Part shown: positions 34,701-43,521 of the stretch, piece by piece
Position numbering within the stretch: the first letter of the stretch is position 1
Layout: each line of letters starts with the position of its first letter
Virus record (IMG/VR): IMGVR_UViG_3300025646_000037
Span: 1 to 64,000 of that record
From: a virus
Length of the DNA stretch: 64,000 nucleotides
Direction: 5' to 3' (one strand)
Made by a program: the position numbers and the translations under genes
The notes under the pieces: generated by a model
What the model was told of the DNA's origin: nothing
Seen by the model: the letters and a program-made list of their open reading frames with translations, nothing else
Database searches by the model: none

Positions 34701-37700
34701 ATAACCACCTGAAATATTATCTACTGTTCCGTCATCCAATACTACATCTACTTGATCAAATGCTGGCGAAACTACTAATAAATTTCCGTTACTCCAACCT
34801 TGTTGTGACCATGTTAAAAACTCTTTAGCACTTAATAACCATGACTTGGTTTCTCCCAACGTGCCTAGACGTGAATTAAACACAAAGCCCTGGCTTGTGA
34901 GGTATCTTCCATAGCCCAATAAAAAGTCTACTACTTCTTGACGAGACCGAAAAGTTCTGCCGTATGGTACTGTTTCCCATACAGGAATAAAGTTTTCCTG
35001 TATATTGACAGTCTCATCAAAAATCGTTAGAGTAGAGGGGCTCCCTACATCTTGTTTAGGAACAATTCTAAAGAACGGGTTATCTGAATCATAACCTTCA
35101 ATCTTATATCCTCCGGCTACCCGCTCAATAACCACAGCACTGTAACTTAGTCTGTTTAATGGGTTAGATTTCTGCAAATAAAGATCGTAGTCCTCATCTG
35201 GAATTAGAACACTATCAGTAGTAGATTGTGGACTATTCTGTTCTGCCAGCACTCTAAGGTAAGACTTGTCAGTGAAACCTGCCAATTTATAACCAAGTTG
35301 GATGTTTAAGTTGTCTAATTTGTTGCGCAATGTTACTACAGCATCTAAGCCAAAACTCTGCATGTAAGCAGATATCCAATTGACATACCCTGCTACGTAT
35401 ACATTAGTATTGTTTGTTACCTGCCCATTGACTATCACATCATTAGGTGTTAGTCTTAGGTTAGAGTCTGCAAGTGTATATTGTCCTAAATTTTCGTCTT
35501 TGGCATAATTGCTCACTCTAGCGTTGAGTCCAAAATACTTTGCTGGCTTCGTTAATGCTAGTAGTTTCTGTACTGCGAAGGGGTAGTGACTGCTCTTAAT
35601 CCAAGCTGTTTCTGCTGGACTTTCATCACCTACTTCAAACGGACCACTTACATAATTACCATTGAAGCTTCTTACTAGGAACTCATTAGGGGCTCTTAGT
35701 TCACCGTATACGTTTATAGGTATATACTTGGTGACACCAGGTCTGGCGTACCTCAAATCATAACGTTCGTTGCCAGGCTCTTTAATGTACCCTGCTTCTA
35801 GGTCGTCCCATAACACTAGGTTACCTGCTGAAAACGGAGCAGTACCGTATGCGTCTGCCCACCAACTAGGTTCTTCTGCTAGTCCTAAACATTCCCAAGG
35901 TGTTAAGTGTGGAGTATCTGTATCGTAATACCATCTATACACACCACGCCAGTAACCTGGTAGTAACTCTCCATCAACTGCGCTAGAACTTTGGCTCCAG
36001 TTGTATGTAAATGGGTCAGAATTATTAAAGAAGTCGTGTTCGTTATAGTCTATTCTGTTGTTACCCGACCAACGTGCGAATTCACCGCCTAGAATATAAA
36101 CACATTCCGCCCTTGAATAATCAGTATCTCTAAATTGTCCTGGTAAAACGTCATGTATGTCTAGTCTGTCTTTATCGTAAGCAACTTTGCAGTTGTTGTA
36201 GATACGTTTTTCTAATTCTAATAGGATGTCATCTCTAAGGTCGCCCCAGGCTGGAGTCTTTGAGCCGTCGTGCCCAACAATAAATGTTGTTGAGTTTGTG
36301 TACGTGTTATCTACCAGTAGTCTTGGTTGGAAGCTAGGATATAGCCCCATCTTTGTAGGAGTCTCTGGGATAAAACTTCCATGCGTGTTACTATATTCTC
36401 TTATAGTAATAATGTCACCTGCGGTGGGTGTATATGACGTGGTAAACTCAACAAATAACCCATCTGTACTAAAATTATAATCTCTATTTCTTAATAATTG
36501 GGATGTCCCGTTAAAAATAAGGACAGACTTATTACTAGGAACATTCATATCGGTAACGTTAGTTAACCTAAAAGATTTACTGTTCCCGTCATACCATGTG
36601 CTTGTTTGTTCTGTATATTCACTTCCTACTGGCACCATGTCTGAATAATAAAATGGGAATGTATTGTCTTTTGCTTCATTCAAGGTTGTTAAAACCTGTT
36701 CTACAGCTTGATCCACAGTTAAAAATTCTATGCCAGGCAGTGTATATGTTGCTTCTACAAATTTATTTTTAAAGGTACTATATTCTCTGCCTGCATAATC
36801 TAAACTGTCAAAAAAGTTTGTCTGATCATCACCTGCAAACAACATGGCATATGGTATGCCTGCCGTATGTTGCAAAATTCCGCCTTGGCTTCTATCTACT
36901 CTTATGTCTCTACTATTATTACCACCAGGAAAGATACCTTCCGTCCCTACAGTATTTTCAAAGGATGTTGCGAAGTGGTTTCGCAACTGTCCTAATGTTA
37001 CCCTATTAAAGTTTTGATTTAGGCTATTATTGTCTAAGTTAACAGGTATTTGGTAATATGTATTGTCAAGTGTATCATTACTTAGAGACAGAATAGTAAT
37101 ATTCTTATCTGTTAAATCAACAGATGACTCTATCTCAATATACTGTTTATTGTTTATTGTAACCTTAGAGTACTGCGATGCCTGTAATAGAACACTGCCT
37201 ACATAAACTTTTAATGTTTTTCTAGGCAAGTTAGATATTTCTTGTGCATCATACAAAAATCGGTTGCTTCCGGTATATTCATAGGAAAATACCTGAAATT
37301 GTCTAGTGTCAGTGTTTGTCCTCTGCCACCCGTTTGCCAATGTAAAGTTTGTGTTATCAGAGTTTACATGAAGTAACCCTTGGTTTACATAGTTAACATT
37401 TTTAGCAGTTGTTCTAAATGTATCTGATGTTAAATTAAAATCAAATAATATATCTCCTACACTTTGAAAATTTCTATAACTAAGGCCTATGCCTAGTATA
37501 GTATCAACAGTACCGGTATTATTAGGTCTATAACTAAAAAGTTTTGTGCCTTTAAATGTTGTGCCTGGGAAAACAGTAGAATCACTAAGGCTTACACCGC
37601 TTTTGTTAAAAACATCAAATAGTGGTGATTGATTTAAACTTGTTTTTTGCTGACACTGTATCCAATCACTACCATCAAACCAGTATTGTTTGCCCTGATT

Positions 37701-39722
37701 AGTCGCTCCTGATTTTACCACTACAGTATCATATTTTTGTATATTTGTGTCTTCAGGTTCAAAGTGTACCTGGAAAGTTCCATCGTCCTGAGGGTCTATA
37801 ATTTGAACTGAATAAATTCTATTTCTAACTAGGTCGTCTCTGTCAGCCGTAAAAATTATTCTTTGACCGTTAGCTAATACTATCCCATCAGATGTATAAG
37901 TTGAGTAACCCTCTGCATTAGTGAAAGCATCTAAAGTGGTATCATCTAGAATGTCAATAGGCTTTTTAGCAGTTTTGCCATAGTTAAAGAGTTGTAAATT
38001 AGGATTAAATTCTATAATAGGTCTTTTGCCACGTTTTGATTGGTCAATAACTGGAGTATAATTATTATACTGAGAAGTAGCATTAATTACGTCAATGTGA
38101 AACCACCTATTAGTACGTGCCCACGCATTTCCATCTAGGCTACTTCTTTTACTAACCAGATAATCTGGATTAATAGGCGCATTAGCACTTGATTCGTATC
38201 CTTGACTATCGTATAAGTCTAGATCGAATCCCAATGATTCGTCCTCACTAAAAGGTTCAGGTGTTACCAGACTAGTTACATCAGTTAATGTAATGGCTGT
38301 TCCTACTCCTTCTACGTAATAACTGTTGTTAGCATATTCTACAGGCAAGACCCCTGCGTCAAACTTAACTTTTAGTCCATTACTGAACTTGACACCGGTG
38401 GGGGATGTATAATTAGTTTTACCTATTATGTCAGTGTTTACATTAATACTTTCTGTGCTTTCTGGTTCTACAAGTTTAATAATACCGTACCTAGCACCAT
38501 CACTACCATCTTGATAATATAGTGTATCCATTATAGCAGTTATAATAGGTATTTCTTGTAGGTAGCCGGATCCTGCTTTATAGAACTCCTTGTTACCTTT
38601 TTCTTTTCCTTCTAAAATTAAAACTTTGTTATTAGTAGGTATTGTTCTAACAGGCTCCAATGTTATGAGAGGATCCTCTGGATTACCTTTAAGTGCTATA
38701 CGCCATATCCCCCATTTTACAGGATCTGTTGGTTCGTAACCTTCATCATATGTTTCAGAATCGTAGTTCGCACCATCTTGGTCAAACACACCACCAAACA
38801 ACCAACCATCTAAGCTAGGAAATATAACTGTTTTATCTAGTAAATTTCGTTGACCGTCAATGCCACCATATTTTTCTAATACCGTGCTTAATAACTGATT
38901 ATTAATCTGATTAAAATCTAAATCACTGCAAAGGTCTACATCAGCAACCTTAAACATGTTTATGTAAAAGTTTTGTGCTGTCTTAAGAGGTACATTAAAT
39001 GTGACTTGACCTGTGTCTATGCCATTATTTGTTACCCCAAGTATTTCTCTACTACTAATATTTTGTTGGTTAAGTCTTACCCCTGACGTACCAAGTTCTG
39101 TCTGTATCCAAAAACTATTAGGTCCTTGATTGACTGTAAAAGTATAACTGCCGCCACGTGCTAGGTATATAGTAGGGTTGCCTTCTAATCCTATGCTGTT
39201 AATATTATCGCCTGAATCAGCAAAAGCATATTCACTCTTTGTTGTATTTCTAGTTACTCTGTATGCTTCACTGGATGCAACTGGACTAGTAATAATGTCT
39301 ACTGCGTCGGGACCACTAGGCAACCAGTAGTACTGCGCAAAGTTAACAAACTTGTCTAAGTCTATCTCACCTGTAAACGTATATGCTTCAGCAGAAAATA
39401 ATCTGTCATGATCATAAGTAATACCACCGTGGTACTCTAAACTATTCAATAAATCTGTATATGTATTAGCAAAAGTAATAGTACCCGCATCATTTTTTAC
39501 TACTGTACTAGGTTCTAGTTGGTAATCAGTCCTATCGTCAGTATTTTCTGTTAGGTAATTGTCTGTTTTTCTAAAGGTAGGAGTAAACTTACGACCAATG
39601 TATCCATTTAGTCGTTTAAGCTCTAGTTCAGTTGTTGCCTGTTCTAATGTTGCATTTAAAAACTTCTGATTAGACGGCGTCCTGAATACTGTTGGTAAAA
39701 AATCTAATGTTCTAACTGCCAT
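28770..39722 (-). CDS. Giant virion protein (3650 aa) with FG-GAP propeller and duplicated C-terminal module
   Basis: This is the largest gene of the window (10.9 kb). The N-terminus (MAVRTLDFLPTVFRTPSNQK) has no known motif and probably anchors to the baseplate. Around residues 2200-2850 there are about seven FG-GAP-like blade motifs (VSAPGEG, VGAPDSY, VGAPGED, IGAPNHD, IGNPSDD, VGAPNCT, VGAEKDD), the number expected for an integrin-type beta propeller. Two GDGST modules (near 2360 and 2484), similar to those of the 1014-aa neighbour, are inserted among the blades. The last ~320 residues repeat the module of the genes at 19264-21293. It lies directly after gp6 with a 3-base gap. Best reading: a very long tail-associated adhesin. 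No frameshift is seen along its length. Confidence 0.85.
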   Translation of the reverse strand: MAVRTLDFLPTVFRTPSNQKFLNATLEQATTELELKRLNGYIGRKFTPTFRKTDNYLTENTDDRTDYQLEPSTVVKNDAGTITFANTYTDLLNSLEYHGGITYDHDRLFSAEAYTFTGEIDLDKFVNFAQYYWLPSGPDAVDIITSPVASSEAYRVTRNTTKSEYAFADSGDNINSIGLEGNPTIYLARGGSYTFTVNQGPNSFWIQTELGTSGVRLNQQNISSREILGVTNNGIDTGQVTFNVPLKTAQNFYINMFKVADVDLCSDLDFNQINNQLLSTVLEKYGGIDGQRNLLDKTVIFPSLDGWLFGGVFDQDGANYDSETYDEGYEPTDPVKWGIWRIALKGNPEDPLITLEPVRTIPTNNKVLILEGKEKGNKEFYKAGSGYLQEIPIITAIMDTLYYQDGSDGARYGIIKLVEPESTESINVNTDIIGKTNYTSPTGVKFSNGLKVKFDAGVLPVEYANNSYYVEGVGTAITLTDVTSLVTPEPFSEDESLGFDLDLYDSQGYESSANAPINPDYLVSKRSSLDGNAWARTNRWFHIDVINATSQYNNYTPVIDQSKRGKRPIIEFNPNLQLFNYGKTAKKPIDILDDTTLDAFTNAEGYSTYTSDGIVLANGQRIIFTADRDDLVRNRIYSVQIIDPQDDGTFQVHFEPEDTNIQKYDTVVVKSGATNQGKQYWFDGSDWIQCQQKTSLNQSPLFDVFNKSGVSLSDSTVFPGTTFKGTKLFSYRPNNTGTVDTILGIGLSYRNFQSVGDILFDFNLTSDTFRTTAKNVNYVNQGLLHVNSDNTNFTLANGWQRTNTDTRQFQVFSYEYTGSNRFLYDAQEISNLPRKTLKVYVGSVLLQASQYSKVTINNKQYIEIESSVDLTDKNITILSLSNDTLDNTYYQIPVNLDNNSLNQNFNRVTLGQLRNHFATSFENTVGTEGIFPGGNNSRDIRVDRSQGGILQHTAGIPYAMLFAGDDQTNFFDSLDYAGREYSTFKNKFVEATYTLPGIEFLTVDQAVEQVLTTLNEAKDNTFPFYYSDMVPVGSEYTEQTSTWYDGNSKSFRLTNVTDMNVPSNKSVLIFNGTSQLLRNRDYNFSTDGLFVEFTTSYTPTAGDIITIREYSNTHGSFIPETPTKMGLYPSFQPRLLVDNTYTNSTTFIVGHDGSKTPAWGDLRDDILLELEKRIYNNCKVAYDKDRLDIHDVLPGQFRDTDYSRAECVYILGGEFARWSGNNRIDYNEHDFFNNSDPFTYNWSQSSSAVDGELLPGYWRGVYRWYYDTDTPHLTPWECLGLAEEPSWWADAYGTAPFSAGNLVLWDDLEAGYIKEPGNERYDLRYARPGVTKYIPINVYGELRAPNEFLVRSFNGNYVSGPFEVGDESPAETAWIKSSHYPFAVQKLLALTKPAKYFGLNARVSNYAKDENLGQYTLADSNLRLTPNDVIVNGQVTNNTNVYVAGYVNWISAYMQSFGLDAVVTLRNKLDNLNIQLGYKLAGFTDKSYLRVLAEQNSPQSTTDSVLIPDEDYDLYLQKSNPLNRLSYSAVVIERVAGGYKIEGYDSDNPFFRIVPKQDVGSPSTLTIFDETVNIQENFIPVWETVPYGRTFRSRQEVVDFLLGYGRYLTSQGFVFNSRLGTLGETKSWLLSAKEFLTWSQQGWSNGNLLVVSPAFDQVDVVLDDGTVDNISGGYKGSRVLDQNFNIIPIKNLHINRIGNSISIKALDNQTISLVILNAITYEHLFVPNNQTVFNDVIYQPELSNRQGRLKLVGFKTNNWDGTLSPGGFILNQDNIPNWNKNKDYRKGSLVKFKTKYFSALENIAGTVLFNESQWSEIDYNKIKKGLLPNLANTSGSIEKFYDIDDINLESNKDLFSKSLIGYKNRPYLDALGIDDTSQIKFYQGFIQEKGSKNAINALTRANLNNLQSKLSFYEEWAFRTGSYGVLDRNQVIEIQTNDNDYSNTSSTVKLLGQSDPVPNDTLSVPFNDVYKKPKKYEGSPFIYRGIGTDLNVDINKAGYVRLDDVNHTIFDISDIATAAQNVELMGVGHEVWVAKDWNGSWNVYRITETNTTVTKVTNITNNFMKVTCSVPHNLVKDDVVVLKDFSFKFDATYRVDKVVNEYEFIVLSTYVRMNLLIDPNTGAPGSLDGTGNVYKFVSVRYKYPSRAAATDPLNYWKVGDKIWIDEYNSDGNWHVREKTNPWTNNKKYTWSSGSADDLYGKAVMVGHSATWAAVSAPGEGTGRVLVYDINSLNDLDYNQILTAEVGASSDVTDAFGDSLATGQLSFDYDGSTAISDEYLAVGAPDSYGTRGGVLIYRLRSGTWTTHQYIEPVSASGGEEFGKALAISKNARWLYVGAPGEDRVYAYGLDTQLEEQSVTITGDGSTLTHALGFTPKSLESLFVQDSAGTIYRPTIDYSISGSNIIFVVAPSVNVTVKSNFYYKYEATISASDGGVDDRFGASVWTSTDGTNTVIGAPNHDNPGDDSTIDSGATYVFDRTVEAFEGDGSTTAFTTVRSMDADLARVTVNGVVQDQRKGSDAFWDYSVSGTTLTFNVAPPPSSIIKVATSGFTQMQKFAEQTANERGVGNAFGTSVLICPTDCSIYIGNPSDDPRELRNSGSVDRYVNQGRVYGTITSTKTSPTVTIGHSIRINDFEVTFTGTTVDDVKTDINNAGIAGVTATVSSGVLTITSTSTIELQKLKLGAGQGTGLSDLGLDVYYYVQTILAPKGRTNSNFGDTLAISDDAETLFVGAPNCTMRINIEFDIDATDGEPDTTFDVDSTTFFDTNPKSGAAYVFEYLGNPRGLVTDPGQFDFIQELEVSSATDDMAEEDRFGVNISVRGNYALVGAEKDDARGTDAGAVYDFDSAGEKGWKVLRTETPQVESRAINKAYLYDRVSNVLLTYLDVYDPAKGKLIGSASQELDYISSHDPANYNSSMWCDLQVGKYWWDTSVVRYVDYEQGNDLFRSNNWGTSFPGSKFEVYEWVETDVLPSNYVSSGYNGVPRDQDDLYYNSEVVYDTTAGTQRTHYYYWVGQRSEVATNVKKLTTSQINSLLENPRDQGVAHIAIMDNDLIGLFNCQNYIDADNTILGINYDTKLNDSVLHNEFHLVAEGKPNAEIPKNIEAKLFDSLCGQDRSGNAVPQPGLPVSERYGIDVRPRQTAFKNRGNALETLFRYVNNILQKNKVVDNKNLSKLLKKEQQPTKAVGGWTESLATYAQLLYLDKDLLSDGYRVLIISDEQNNNGWSIYELDVVDASTRTWLLVDKQSFDTTNLWSYSNWYASNFQSTTIPDYVVADRNALASLTLSAGDIIRVSNRGNGMWEILRVQSDLTTEVVGLENGTIQFSSNIWTEALSGYWDNYNLFATGTVAGLQEVGANINNVWGIGSGDAGYGQLNIIEAQPEKVEPSLEEWNTLFNIITSIGNHQNTSLLTMDSSDLELAMDPTQTNITNIHTNRLNSRATNVGYSRNIDSTGDWQQSATQEIRATFSDPDKTRYFFNAGGYITLTTDVVGYTDDEKARSWDALTQMCGTIKMGAHTTSVSGDSVTATVTETHTSSVSSVTSSKGYYDLTSTNLLIFEKTLTTVGSPYISSSANNIKIYAKTNQVVGNNNDNGTIITFTVVLSDAADDASAAGEYTMDGRVRTVVTHYEPSSTYLTKSWTTPVVTLHSKTHL

Positions 39723-39725
39723 TTA

Positions 39726-42700
39726 TTAACCTAACTTTAAGTTTGATGCTGTTAAACTTGGTACAACTGCTACTTGATCAACAGTTGCCACACTAATAAA
39801 AATCTCATCTGCTTCACAGGTAATTTGCTGTAGATTACCGTATGTAGAATTATCAGGAACGATAACAATACTTGCTACATAGGGGACTAGTTCTGCATGC
39901 AAATAAGCACTTAGCTCACTGAAGTAGAAAGTCTCACCGAAATCCCAGTTTTCTAATTCAAAATATGTGTTTAGAGCAGATACTACTCGTACTCTTATCT
40001 CACTATCACTGATATTAATATTTGGATTTTTAACAACCTTAAAGGTTGCTCTTAAACCGTTCTCAGCCTTAATTCCAAATAAAGGCTTAAATTTTGCACT
40101 ATTATAAATTAATGTGTCACTTATGCTCTTATAGTTTTCTAAACTTGCATAGTTTAATCTTAGATCTTCACTAGTTGGTCTTAGTGGTTGGGTAATTTTA
40201 CCTGTTGTGTCGTATGCCCATAACCTGTAATCATCATTGTATTCATTAGTCAACAAGAATAAGTCAACTATATTACTTGGACTAGGATCTATACGCTTGT
40301 AACCTGGTGCATTGTGTCTGTACTGGAAGTATATACCCTGCCTTCCTGTATAATATTGATAACCTGAGATAGGACTAACTACTTTAACGTTATTAACAAC
40401 AGAAAGCTGGTAAAACAACTTTGTAGATGTTGTAAAGAATATTTTTCCGTCTGGGTAATCGTTCTTGTTGGCTTCTATTTCATCTATGTTAGCAAATGAA
40501 TAGTTCACTTGTCCAGCAGGTAACGGTTCGGTGTCATTAAAACTATATTGATCTGTCGTTGGTTTAAAATAAACACGTTTGTTGTTAGGATTAGTATCTG
40601 GATCAACGTAGCTAACAAAGAAGTCAGGATCGTCAGCGATTCCGTCATCGTCTCTATCAGTAAAACTAACTCGCAAACGCTTATTATTAATATACCCGTC
40701 ACTCTCTACAACATTCTTGTAAACTTGTAAGTTATAGTCTATTGCTAGAGGATCAGAACTATCAGGTTTCGTATTAGTTCGTAAAATCTTGATATTATCT
40801 CTTACGATACCACCTATTGTTGCATCGTAAATTTTAACAGTTTCGTCTAGATAAAAGTTAGTTTCGCCTTCAGACTCGTAAATGTATTCTAAACTTCGAT
40901 ATGTAACTGTATAAACTTGATTAGTTGCTTTAAAATGCATAACCCAACTTGCATCTAAGTTTGCGCTAGTTGTATTCTTAGCATAAGCTAAACTAAAATC
41001 ACTTGATAGATCTAAATCTGCTTCGGCAATCACATACCAAGTTCTTAATGTTTGGTCGTACCCTAAACCGAATTCATCATATACTCTTAGTAGTTCTATA
41101 ATAGTATTCTCTATTGTACTACTAGGAGTGTTGTTATATGTAGGAATAATCTGTGCCATCTCGGCACCTGTAGGAACTATTTCATTTAACGTTACAGGAC
41201 CGTTGCCGTTATCTAAATTACCTAAACCACCGTTAGTACCATCAGTAACAACATCATTAATAGTTGCCCAGATAGTAGAGCGATCACCAGGCAATGCAGG
41301 TGAACCTGTTTTAATTAGATTATCCGCTGTAAAATATTTGCCGCTTGGTGCATCAAATTTAATTAAACTATTTTCAGTCAGATATTTTCTGTTATCACCT
41401 ACGTAACTACCTATATTTTGTGGATCGTCATCTGCGTTAACAAAATACCCAGTACACACATTAGTTGCTACTGAGCTTTGATTCCAGTATAAACTTGGAA
41501 AAGTATATCTATTAAAGTTTGCATAATAAAAATGCAATGTTTCTCGTTCAGCCAATGCTGGCTTTACTTGTGTGTTAATCGCATTCAATATATCCGCACT
41601 AGTAACAAAGTCGAATGTAAATGTTTTATCGTTGTCTCTGCGATATAGCATACCATCTTGACAGAATATATTTGTACTACTGTAACGTCCTGAGGTATCT
41701 GATACATCTAAAAATCTGCTAACACCTGAGGCTGTTCTATTAACTGCTTTGACCTTAACTAGGTCGCTGAAGTTTGTAAATGGGAAAATATTATAATCTT
41801 CACCATTAACCATACGGTTTTGTGTATAGTATTGTTGTGGCGCTTTTAACCTAATTTGGTCTGACGTTTCTCTTGCACTTGCGTTAGTGACTGTGTACTC
41901 TAAACTTGCAACAATAGTAAGTGTTTCCTGTCTACCTCTCTTGCTTACATAGGGAACACTGAAGGAAATTTCTTGCATATCAGCTGGAGTAATCTGATAG
42001 GTCAGTCCGTTACTTTGTCTATAAAATAGTCTAAATCTTCCTTTAGGGATGTCTGCAAATGCACCATCACCAAACACTAAGTTAATCTGATCGTTTAGTC
42101 GGGATGTTACCTGGTATGCTAGACGACTTTGCGTGTCATCTGAATTATATATGATATTGGTTTGAGCAACACTAGGGACCTTAGTCCAAAGATCACTGAT
42201 GTCATCGTTGTCATCTAAACTATACAACCAAACATCATTGTTGTTAATATTGTTTAGGTTAATACTTGCAACACGATTACTTAAACTTTCGTCGAAGTTA
42301 AGATCGATGCTACTTAATGCACCCTGCTTAAAGTAAAAGAAGTATCCTGTATTATTACTTGAGTTGCCTAAATTGTCATTTTTATAAATTATCTGAAAAG
42401 TACCGTCAGGGCCTACATTTTGTTCATAAACATATTGTTGTCCTAATGTACTTGCACTAACTAATTCAAAATTAGTTGATGTTCCGTCAATACTTTTACT
42501 AAACGGGAATACCGGTGCAACTGTATTGTTAATACTAAAAGCATACTCATCATGTCTCACACTATCTAACGTTTGACTATTTGCAGGCTTCCCAACTTTT
42601 TGTCCGGAAACCATTGCTGAGTTAAGTACTGTATTCCATTGCTCTAACCAGTCTGGGTTAGTGATATCGTTCCAATTAATATTGATGTTTGTAATATTTT

Positions 42701-43103
42701 TGCCTGCACTGTCAGTCAATGTTTCTGTAGTAGATACACTATTAAATTTTAAAAATCCTGATGCTGGTATATTTCTTTTGGGATTATAACTTACTAAACG
42801 TGCTAGACGTAGTATACTATCTCTACGCTCAGCTGTATCAATAAAGTTTTCACGGGTGTTTAAGTCTGCTCTAAATGCTAAACTCTGACCCATGAAAGCT
42901 ATTAAATCTATTAAGGCAATATACTCGCTGGACTCAATGAAGTCATTGAAGTCTTCAGGATAGTAGAGTTGCAGATAGTCTATCATGGCCTTGCGAAGAG
43001 TCGCAAAGTCATAACTCTGGAAGTCTGCCTCCCTAAAACTCTGATAGACTTTTTGCCAATCTTCTGCGGCTAAAAGTCCTGTTTGTCGTTCATTAATTGC
43101 CAT
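39726..43103 (-). CDS. 6: Baseplate wedge protein gp6
   Basis: A 1125-aa protein. The N-terminal 130 residues (FATLRKAMIDYLQLYYPEDF, SEYIALIDLIAFMGQSLAF, RADLNTRENFIDTAERRDS) are the hallmark of T4-type gp6, which forms the inner ring of the baseplate with gp7 and gp53. It is longer than T4 gp6 (660 aa), as in other marine relatives. The gene has a late-promoter-like AATAAATA 19 bases upstream and follows gp25, as in T4-like baseplate clusters. The C-terminal ~200 residues (FKVVKNPNINISDSEIRVRV) are the conserved baseplate_J-like end. Confidence 0.9.
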   Translation of the reverse strand: MAINERQTGLLAAEDWQKVYQSFREADFQSYDFATLRKAMIDYLQLYYPEDFNDFIESSEYIALIDLIAFMGQSLAFRADLNTRENFIDTAERRDSILRLARLVSYNPKRNIPASGFLKFNSVSTTETLTDSAGKNITNININWNDITNPDWLEQWNTVLNSAMVSGQKVGKPANSQTLDSVRHDEYAFSINNTVAPVFPFSKSIDGTSTNFELVSASTLGQQYVYEQNVGPDGTFQIIYKNDNLGNSSNNTGYFFYFKQGALSSIDLNFDESLSNRVASINLNNINNNDVWLYSLDDNDDISDLWTKVPSVAQTNIIYNSDDTQSRLAYQVTSRLNDQINLVFGDGAFADIPKGRFRLFYRQSNGLTYQITPADMQEISFSVPYVSKRGRQETLTIVASLEYTVTNASARETSDQIRLKAPQQYYTQNRMVNGEDYNIFPFTNFSDLVKVKAVNRTASGVSRFLDVSDTSGRYSSTNIFCQDGMLYRRDNDKTFTFDFVTSADILNAINTQVKPALAERETLHFYYANFNRYTFPSLYWNQSSVATNVCTGYFVNADDDPQNIGSYVGDNRKYLTENSLIKFDAPSGKYFTADNLIKTGSPALPGDRSTIWATINDVVTDGTNGGLGNLDNGNGPVTLNEIVPTGAEMAQIIPTYNNTPSSTIENTIIELLRVYDEFGLGYDQTLRTWYVIAEADLDLSSDFSLAYAKNTTSANLDASWVMHFKATNQVYTVTYRSLEYIYESEGETNFYLDETVKIYDATIGGIVRDNIKILRTNTKPDSSDPLAIDYNLQVYKNVVESDGYINNKRLRVSFTDRDDDGIADDPDFFVSYVDPDTNPNNKRVYFKPTTDQYSFNDTEPLPAGQVNYSFANIDEIEANKNDYPDGKIFFTTSTKLFYQLSVVNNVKVVSPISGYQYYTGRQGIYFQYRHNAPGYKRIDPSPSNIVDLFLLTNEYNDDYRLWAYDTTGKITQPLRPTSEDLRLNYASLENYKSISDTLIYNSAKFKPLFGIKAENGLRATFKVVKNPNINISDSEIRVRVVSALNTYFELENWDFGETFYFSELSAYLHAELVPYVASIVIVPDNSTYGNLQQITCEADEIFISVATVDQVAVVPSLTASNLKLG

Positions 43104-43121
43104 ATTTTGTTAACCTTTTAG

Positions 43122-43129
43122 TATTTATT
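43122..43129 (-). promoter_or_regulatory. Late-promoter-like octamer AATAAATA before gp6
   Basis: On the minus strand AATAAATACTAAAAGG lies in the 43-base gap between gp25 and gp6, 19 bases upstream of the gp6 ATG. The same 14-base core occurs in front of the gene at 50334, which makes a shared promoter element likely. Confidence 0.65.
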
Positions 43130-43146
43130 TTACCTAAAATGTACTG

Positions 43147-43521
43147 TTATAATGCTGTTAAACTTTGATCAGACTGGTCAAACATCATCCTTAAAGTATC
43201 TGTTTGATCACTATCAATGTATTCAAGATCAAGTTCTACCTGTATGCCTTGGTCATATTCTACAACGTTAACATTAACTACGTTAATTCTAGGATCGTAA
43301 CTGACCACTGCTTTAATGTCGTCTATGATTGCCTGTTTAGATGATGTGGTTAATGGATCGAATACAACGGACCAAAGATTACTTCCAAAATTAGGATTGT
43401 GAAGTTTTTCACCTTTACGAATGTGGAAGTGATTAATTAAATCCTGTTTGGCTAATTCAAAATCAGTTAGTTTAGTTTTTCGTGTATTGTTAACTGTACT
43501 GAACCCTTTATATTTTATCAT
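43147..43521 (-). CDS. 25: Baseplate wedge protein gp25
   Basis: A 124-aa protein of the gp25/GPW family, which sits at the sheath-baseplate junction and starts sheath assembly. Typical features are DLINHFHIRKGEKLHNPNFG with the conserved GxxxxxPxFGS element, then DDIKAVVSYDPRINV. Length fits T4 gp25 (132 aa). Its start overlaps the stop of the 381-aa gene upstream by 4 bases. Confidence 0.92.
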   Translation of the reverse strand: MIKYKGFSTVNNTRKTKLTDFELAKQDLINHFHIRKGEKLHNPNFGSNLWSVVFDPLTTSSKQAIIDDIKAVVSYDPRINVVNVNVVEYDQGIQVELDLEYIDSDQTDTLRMMFDQSDQSLTAL

